DNA of 64,000 nucleotides from Diorhabda sublineata (taxonomy: Eukaryota > Arthropoda > Insecta > Coleoptera > Chrysomelidae), in assembly GCF_026230105.1 (NCBI RefSeq), contig NC_079480.1, positions 7,482,488-7,546,487 of the forward strand, read 5' to 3'. The position numbers and the translations under genes are program-made. The notes below the pieces were generated by a model, which did no database searches, had not been told where the DNA came from, and saw only the letters and a list, made by a program, of their open reading frames with translations. Within the stretch, counting starts at the first letter, position 1. Every line of letters begins with the position of its first letter. Of this stretch, positions 58,104 through 64,000 are shown in pieces.

Positions 58104-58861
58104 TGTACAGAATGAGTTTTATATATGGAACGCCTCAAATATCTCATGATTTTTATAAATTTTTGTGTGCAAGGATCTTGTGATACGTCCGGAATTATGG
58201 TGGTATCTACATTGTTGTCAGATCTTTCCTTTTTCCGGAAAAATAATGAAATTTGTTTTTAGAAATTTTTAAGAGATACTGATTATTATAGCTACATATA
58301 CAGTATCTTCACCAAAGTTACAATAAATATTGTACATTTAGATGACTACGATTGAATAAACTCGTTTGATTTGATTATTCTTTAATAATTTATCTGCTAA
58401 TACAAATATTGTTAGAAGGTCTAGGGCCAGTAAGCTGGTAAAAAGTTTAACAAAACTGGTTCAATAAAATATTAAAGCTAAAATTTAAAATGTTTAAAGT
58501 ACATCCATATTTGTGAAATAGGAAAATTACGAATTCTAGAGAACATACAGTAAATGTTATTAGAGCAGGTGCTTAAAATGTTGTTCATTCATACAACAAG
58601 CCATACAATTTTTAAAAGCATTCATGTCGGGTGATCATGGGGGCCATTCGATAAAACCACGCCTTCCAATTCATCTTCTGGGAAACACATTATTTAGGTT
58701 TTCAATTGATGCAATTTTTCTGCGCCCTCATTTGGATAAATCTTTTACTGAACCAGTTTCGTTGAACTTTTTTACCAGTAGATCTTATTATGGGATTTCG
58801 GTTAGGATATGAACTATTAAAGATATTACACGTTTCTTATACATAAAACTCACTCTGTATA
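58104..58861. mobile_element. Fold-back IS630-type element with terminal repeats
   Basis: The ends are tgtacagaatgagttttata and the inverted tacataaaactcactctgta, as in the elements at 7448 and 40474. The left half carries the long terminal region (tttttgtgtgcaaggatctt) and then plus-strand HTH coding remains (ASKLVKSLTKLVQ, 58430-58475). The right half carries HTH remains on the minus strand (SYPNRNPI, KKFNETGSVKDLSK-like residues, 58700-58815). These are joined by deletion to LNNVFP-RR and EWPP, the block before the third acidic residue. The N-terminal coding piece is therefore present at both ends in opposite orientation. All catalytic residues are gone. Confidence 0.8.
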
Positions 58862-59542
58862 CTAATAAATTAATTATCTTATAACTTAAATTTCAAAAAA
58901 ATGTAACGTTAAAAATATTACATATAGAATTATGTGGTTTTAACTGAATAAAATGTGATCTCCACCTTATATTGTTCTACTGAACTATATTTATTGTACC
59001 AACGCTGTAGTATGAAAGAAATTTTTATAGTTGAATGAATTACACAATACCCTGAAAAGAATCACTCCTAGCTATCAGTGACAATGAGTTGTTGATACCA
59101 CGAAAATCATCACTATTTGGTAATTGCATTGTTGCAAACTGCATTGTTTGTTATTGTTGTTATGATAACGCACAATATTTGCATTGAACTTTATTGTAAC
59201 GTGGAGTAACGTAGTTAACTACTCGACCAGAGAATCGTATATATTATATTATCGTAGGTACATCCCCATGATAATACAATTAAAAATTTTTGTTGAATGT
59301 TATATAATTCACATATAACATGAAATACTAGATATTCTCATTTAAATACATTAAGCTGAGCCAAATCTCTTCGTAGCACCTCTGGACATACACTTGGTAT
59401 ATTCGGAATAATCATTGCGTCCATTTTGTGAGAAAAATATATAAAAACACAACTGCACACTTACTTACTGTAACGAATTTGAGTGAATTATTGAGAAAAT
59501 CATTCTGGAAAAATCGCAAATCCACAATTTGCTCATTGATTG
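58862..59542. other. Gene-free stretch
   Basis: No gene or named repeat was recognised. Confidence 0.4.
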
Positions 59543-59735
59543 TCAGTGTGAATATCATATTTTGATAAAGACTTAAAGAAAAGTCGAAACGTCAAAATTC
59601 ATCTTTCTTTTATAAATTTATGAAAAAAAAACTAATTTTAAAACAGAAGAGACCTAAAATCAAGAACATATAGATGCAATAATATATATATATATATATA
59701 AAGGTCTAAGAAATAAAAAATTTAAGAAATAAATG
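59543..59735 (+). repeat. Dispersed repeat family A, copy 4
   Basis: gtgtgaatatcatattttga, taaagacttaaagaaaagtc, gaaacgtcaaaattcatctt, then aaacagaagagacctaaaat and aaggtctaagaaataaa. This is the reverse of copy 1 and shows the family in its fullest form. A (TA)n run at 59683-59700 interrupts it. Confidence 0.65.
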
Positions 59736-60090
59736 ATAATTTGAGTGAAGAAAGGAAAAGAACGGATATCGACAAATACTTTTTCATTTCAAGTTTATTC
59801 ACATCAACAGCTTTCTTAGATAATAAGGTATGAAGGTGACGAGTTCACAATTTTCTTAATCAGAAGTTCAATTTACTTTCCTTTTTCAAATGAAAGTAAA
59901 ATTATTCTTAATAAAGTATTCACTTTCCAACAAAATTATTTAATATGACCATTTTTCAAGTAAATTCTGCAATTCTCGTTGATAATTAAAATTATATCAA
60001 TCTTCAACTTCATAAAACATTCTCGGCTTATACACAAATTAGTCTCCCTCAACCATAAAACAAATTCCAGTTATCAGTCTATAACTCAAT
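59736..60090. other. Gene-free stretch
   Basis: Nothing is recognised; the end may contain the 3' terminal region of the mariner copy that follows. Confidence 0.35.
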
Positions 60091-61090
60091 TTTTTTCAAA
60101 ATTTGAACGGTTATCTGAGAAAAACATGTACAATAGTATTATTCAAAGTTTTGCTGTTCTGAAGCTATGACTATTTCCCATCTTTCTGGCAATTTGTGGA
60201 TCCCATTCCAAAATAACTGCGCCGACTTTGCAACAAAGAATTAATCAAGCCAATTTTTTATATTTTGCTCTGATGTGAACCTTATTCAAGTGAGGGCGTT
60301 CTGCATCGACAGGAACAAATGGTAGCCAGAAGGAGCAACGTCTGAGTTATAAGGCGGGTGAAGTGAAACTTTCCACCCACTGTTTTCCAAATAGTTCTTA
60401 ACCGGAATAGCAACGTGGGGCCGAGCGTTGTTATGATGGAAAATTATTATTCCGGGAGTTTTTCGGCTACTGCTCTCTTCAAACAGATTAATTGTGTTCT
60501 CCATTGATGGTTCCACCCGGATTCAGTAGCTCATAATACAGTAAACCCTTCTGATCCTACCAAAAAGATAGCATTATCTTCGCGCCGTGGATATTCGGCT
60601 TTGCAGTTGAAATGGCTGATTGGACTGATTTCAGATATGATTTTTACGATTGAGGTTGTCGTAATGGATATATTTTTCATTACCTGTAACAATCCGATGC
60701 AAGTATGACTTCCTGCTGTGGCGTTCCAGTAGCATTTTAGACAGGTTCATGAGAAACCCAATTTCCTTGTTTTTGAATATATCCAGCTGCTTTTAAAAGT
60801 TTTGAAATGACAGCTTGAGTGACACCAAAAGATTCTGCGAGCTCTTCTTGTGTTTGGCAACAATCTTCATCGAGCAATGCTTCCAGTTCTTAATCTTCAA
60901 ATTTTTTTGGCTGCCCACTACTTTTAAATCGTTCAAACCACTTTTGGCACGTTCGCTCAGCTAGAGCATATTCACCATAAACTTCCACCAAATACGATAA
61001 CTTTCGGCAGCATTTTTCTTCATATTAAAGTAATGAAGAACTTCCCGCAAAAACACTTTTTCAATAACAGTGGCTTTCCAACGTAGGTTC
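60091..61090 (-). pseudogene. Nearly full-length mariner transposase relic
   Basis: On the minus strand, from N to C terminus: VLHYFNMKKNAAES, VYGEYALAERTCQKWF-like remains, KSSGQPKKFED then ELEALLDEDCCQTQEELAES and FGVTQAVISKLLKAAGYIQK, QGNW; LHRIVTGNEKYIHYDN, where the first catalytic Asp of TGDE has become Asn; KPNIHGAKIM, LLYYELLNPGG; then IIIFHHNNARPHVAIPVKNY, where the second Asp (usual HDNA) is also Asn; and PYNSDVAPSGYHLFLSMQNA, where the third Asp region is SG instead of SD. The end is FWNGIHKLPERWEIVIASE. It is collinear over its length, with stops and frameshifts, and all three catalytic aspartates are lost. Terminal repeats were not defined. Confidence 0.9.
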
Positions 61091-62300
61091 GGAATATTGG
61101 AACAATGTAATATTATACAAGTTACGCCATCTCTTATCAAACCGCACGAATTAAGTTAAAGACCCTTATCGTACATTAAATGAGGTATGAACAAAATAAG
61201 TTATAGTTGTATGATGAAAATTACCGACAATAACATACCTTTCAACTGGCTTTTCAAACGTACAATTTACAGTAGTTCACTGTTATATCTATCCAATTAG
61301 ACTAAACCTGAGGAAAGTATTCTCAATTTCGAGATGTTTAGATATCAACCACATATTTGAATACCTACTCATTATAAATATATTTCATCACAAACGATAA
61401 TTGGATTGCCAAAGTAGTGCTTTTTCACAATGACAAGTAACGTAAATAATTGTATGTCAGATGACACTGTATCTAAATAGGTCAATTACAGATGTACCAT
61501 TCTCAAGAACCTAATTAAAAAAAAAGGTTTCTGTCTACGTTTCTATGACATGGGTCTTTATCAGTGATATAGTATATAGTATATAGTGATAGGTAATAAT
61601 TAGTTTATAAGTCTATAGCAAAAATTAAACCAGTGTGCAGCATGTCCGGAATCAAGAAGTCGTTTACAGAGCAGAAGGCACTTTCCAGTAAATATGCCCT
61701 CAAATTATTGCGGAATGCGAGAGAAAAAGATATCGATTTGATTTCAATTGGCAACTGATTGTGCATTCTTTCTTTTGTAAAATATTGAGCCCTTAACTAA
61801 CTCTGAACTAACTCTGAACGTGAATAGGTAAATGCTTTACGTTCCTAAGTGGATAGCCGATCTTTCTGAAATTGGAGAAGCGCGCTTACGAATTGGTCAA
61901 ACGGATTCAGAGATGAATAAGGAAAAAAGAGTCAGATTCTTAATCTTTTAAAGAAGTCACTGCAGAGCCAAAAAGAGCTATTGGTATAATCACTGGACTG
62001 CTGTTGTCGTTTCGAAAGAAACCAAAAGAAATCCGCCTAGCCCCTAAACAGGTACTTTGAAAACTTACTGATTGGTAAACTGTCAGGGTTACTCAATATA
62101 TCAACATGTTAGCGGAGAAAATGTGTGGTTATATTTAGATTAGCTGTTTTTATATTGAATGTTATTGTTGTAGCTTTGAACAATGATTATAAGCAAAGTT
62201 AATTATTTTGGAAAAATCGTACAATGGTACTGTAATTGAAGGGAATACAAACATTTAAGGGTTGCTACTTAAGTTTTGCTAAATGGCAACAAATATTTAT
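61091..62300. other. Gene-free stretch, possible LINE trace
   Basis: No gene is supported. Around 61960-62010 the plus strand reads AKRAIGIITGLLLSFRK, reminiscent of the QKRAIRIITG box of Jockey/CR1-like LINEs, but surrounding blocks do not match well. An array of tatagtatatagtatatagt lies at 61567-61587. Confidence 0.3.
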
Positions 62301-62312
62301 AATTGGACATAG

Positions 62313-63010
62313 CTTCATTGTTTATCAAAATATTCTCCATCAAAAACGATACATTTTTGAATGCGTTTGAACTAATTGTTAAAAACTTCCAAAACAATAA
62401 CATGTGGGTTCAACGCATCAATTGCTTCTTCAGACGAAGAAAAACGTTGACCTCGCAAATTATTTTGATTTGTGAGAAAAAAAAAGAAATAAGGACTGTA
62501 TGGCGGATGATGTATCAATTCCATTTCTTGATTTTTGGGACACTTCTGGTGAACAATTGCTGGTATATCATCCATGTGTCATCATTCTACGTTGTTCTAA
62601 TGGAACGGTAAGTACTTCGTGTGCTAGCAACTTTTGTTGCATTTGTCTTGTCTTCATAAACCCCTACAATCAATTGTTGTTTAGTTTTGGATTCATATAC
62701 ATAGATCCATTCACCGCAATTGAATTTTTTCAGCATTTATTACCCTGAATCCACACGATCTTTTTTGAGCAACTGTCAAATACGGAAAAATTGTTCTGAT
62801 AGCCGAATGTTCACGCAATATTGATTGTATACATGTAGAACTAATGCTCGGATATGTCTCAATGTCACATGAGAATTTTGCAATATTATTTTACGCACAG
62901 CATCCATTTTTGCCTGCCGATTCTAGATGACCTTCACGAACATTGTGGCTCAAGATGGTGCTTCATAACCAAATGTCGAAGCGAGTTTATTGACATACTG
63001 CTATTGGTTT
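62313..63010 (-). pseudogene. mariner transposase relic, different subgroup
   Basis: Minus-strand blocks in order: SISSTCIQSILREHSAIRTI (end of the HTH domain), YESKTKQQLIVGVYEDKTNA then TKVA (after the first Asp; usual form YEPE(T/S)KQQS), MMTHGWYTS-like and TSSAI pieces, HPPYSPYFFFFLTNQNN (usual HPPYSPDLAPNDFFLFP; the catalytic Asp is lost), LRGQRFSSSEEAIDAL and IQKCIVFDGEYFDKQ, followed by a stop at about 62313. The region of the second Asp is missing. Block wording differs from the copies at 9.3 and 60 kb, so this is another mariner subgroup. Confidence 0.85.
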
Positions 63011-63504
63011 GATCCATGTCATAATCTTGGTCATGGTCAAAATTTTTGACCAAGTTTCCAGTATCTGTAGACAACACAAATAACACTCGTATAAATTACT
63101 AGAGAATGATCTCAATTAAATATTAGTTTGGTGAAGAAATTATAGATAACTACACAGTAATAGCAATCTAGTAGAGAGCGTTTCCTTTTAATTGATGAAT
63201 CTACGAATAAATTGGAATATTGTTATGATAAACTAATGTGGAAAACTCATAAAACGATGTGCTTTAAAAAAAATGAAGCCACATCAAATTGTTAATGCAT
63301 ATATGTATGAGTCAAAAGTAATAAACGTAAAATTTGTCAGCTATGTAGTCATCAGTATTATTTTTCTTAATATGAAACTACATTTTTTAGCAATATTTGA
63401 TAGAGCTTCTGGATTTTAAAAAAATAGTTCAAATATGGGTCACAATATAAATCGATCTAAACTCAGTTTTAGTGATAATTGAACAGTCTATGAATCAAAA
63501 ACTA
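63011..63504. other. Gene-free AT-rich stretch
   Basis: No gene or named repeat was recognised. Confidence 0.4.
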
Positions 63505-63760
63505 TTTCTTATAAAAATTGCTCAGCTATCTGACATAGGCCAATTAAATCATGGTAGACATGATCATCTGCAGTCTTCGAAATTGTCAGGTTGGTTAACG
63601 TATACCCCTCTTTGATTGCCTGTACAGAAAATAAAACAAGAAGAGTAATATCAGTTGACCTAGGCGGACATTCCAATGATCTACGTCTTCCAATCCACCT
63701 TCCTCTAAACTGGTTGACCAGAAACCCTCCAAGATTAGGACCATGGTGTAATGATCTACA
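63505..63760 (-). pseudogene. IS630-type transposase C-terminal fragment
   Basis: The minus frame reads FLVNQFRGRWIGRRRSLECP then PRSTDITLLVLFSVQAIKEG and YTLTNLTISKTADDHVYHDL. FRGRWIGR.....(W)PPRSPD.T.L...F....(I)K..(V)Y is the block around the third acidic residue of the insect IS630-type family. The residue at the catalytic position and the FLWG part are altered (LLVLFSV). The part of the open frame before RGRWIG (63761-63865) shows no clear homology. Confidence 0.75.
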
Positions 63761-64000
63761 TCTTACTGGAAGAAATAAAGGTATCCAGGGTTTCCATATT
63801 ATTTGGTTGTACTTAAGTATGGAAGCACTACCATACGAAAATGTTCCGAAATAAATAAGGATCAATGAACTTCCCTTGACAATTTTTCAATCAAGATATA
63901 TATTATGAGGCGCTGGGTGTGTTTGTACTGTCTCCAATGATAATTTTTTCGAGCCTAGTAGCGACAATTGTGACGATTTATACTGTACCACTCAAAGAAA
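63761..64000. other. End of window, nothing recognised
   Basis: This stretch may contain more of the transposon on the left, but no motif is readable. Confidence 0.35.

Noticed and set aside
61640..62045. Jockey/CR1-like LINE fragment
   Set aside because: The single box AKRAIGIITG is suggestive, but the neighbouring blocks expected before and after it are not readable in any frame.

Overview
The window is AT-rich, non-coding insect-like nuclear DNA made mostly of dead transposable elements. No intact gene, tRNA, rRNA, CRISPR array or bacterial-style operon can be supported. An arthropod, probably insect, genome is suggested by the mix of families: mariner and related IS630/Tc1-type transposases with the insect-typical WPPRSPDLTPLD-like block, piggyBac, hAT, Helitron, Crypton-like tyrosine recombinase, Jockey- and R1-like LINEs and a Ty3/gypsy pol. 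The order (beetle, bug or other) cannot be fixed from this sequence alone.

Layout. 1-11 kb: LINE 3' end at the window start, a mariner C-terminus (2.1 kb), a Jockey-like LINE on the minus strand (6.3-7.0 kb), an IS630-type transposon (7.4-8.4 kb), a short internally deleted mariner with both ends (9.3-10.1 kb) and a LINE fragment. 11-28 kb: a transposase relic that still shows exon-intron structure (14.4-15.6 kb), a Helitron-associated endonuclease-like ORF (16.1 kb), two R1-like LINE pieces in opposite orientation (21.9-22.6 kb), a ~126-bp tandem repeat (22.7-23.0 kb) and a Helitron helicase C-terminus (27.7 kb). 28-44 kb: LINE, a perfect 37-bp inverted repeat, piggyBac, hAT-type remains, more IS630/mariner copies and a tyrosine recombinase relic. 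44-64 kb: Ty3/gypsy leader and pol, an IS630-type relic next to it, two probable solo LTRs, a tight patchwork of mariner, IS630 and piggyBac pieces (53.4-54.5 kb), a fold-back transposon (58.1-58.9 kb) and three more transposase relics.

Nothing here works as a pathway: every recognisable protein is broken by stops, frameshifts or deletions. The value of the window is as a record of transposon decay: nested insertions, two mariner copies sharing one internal deletion, fold-back and long-TIR derivatives, and solo LTRs. Identifications rest on reading conserved motifs by eye in the translated frames; no database search was possible, so family and subfamily names below the superfamily level are tentative. 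I found no convincing new biological system. The spliced transposase relic and the Crypton-like relic are the best leads.
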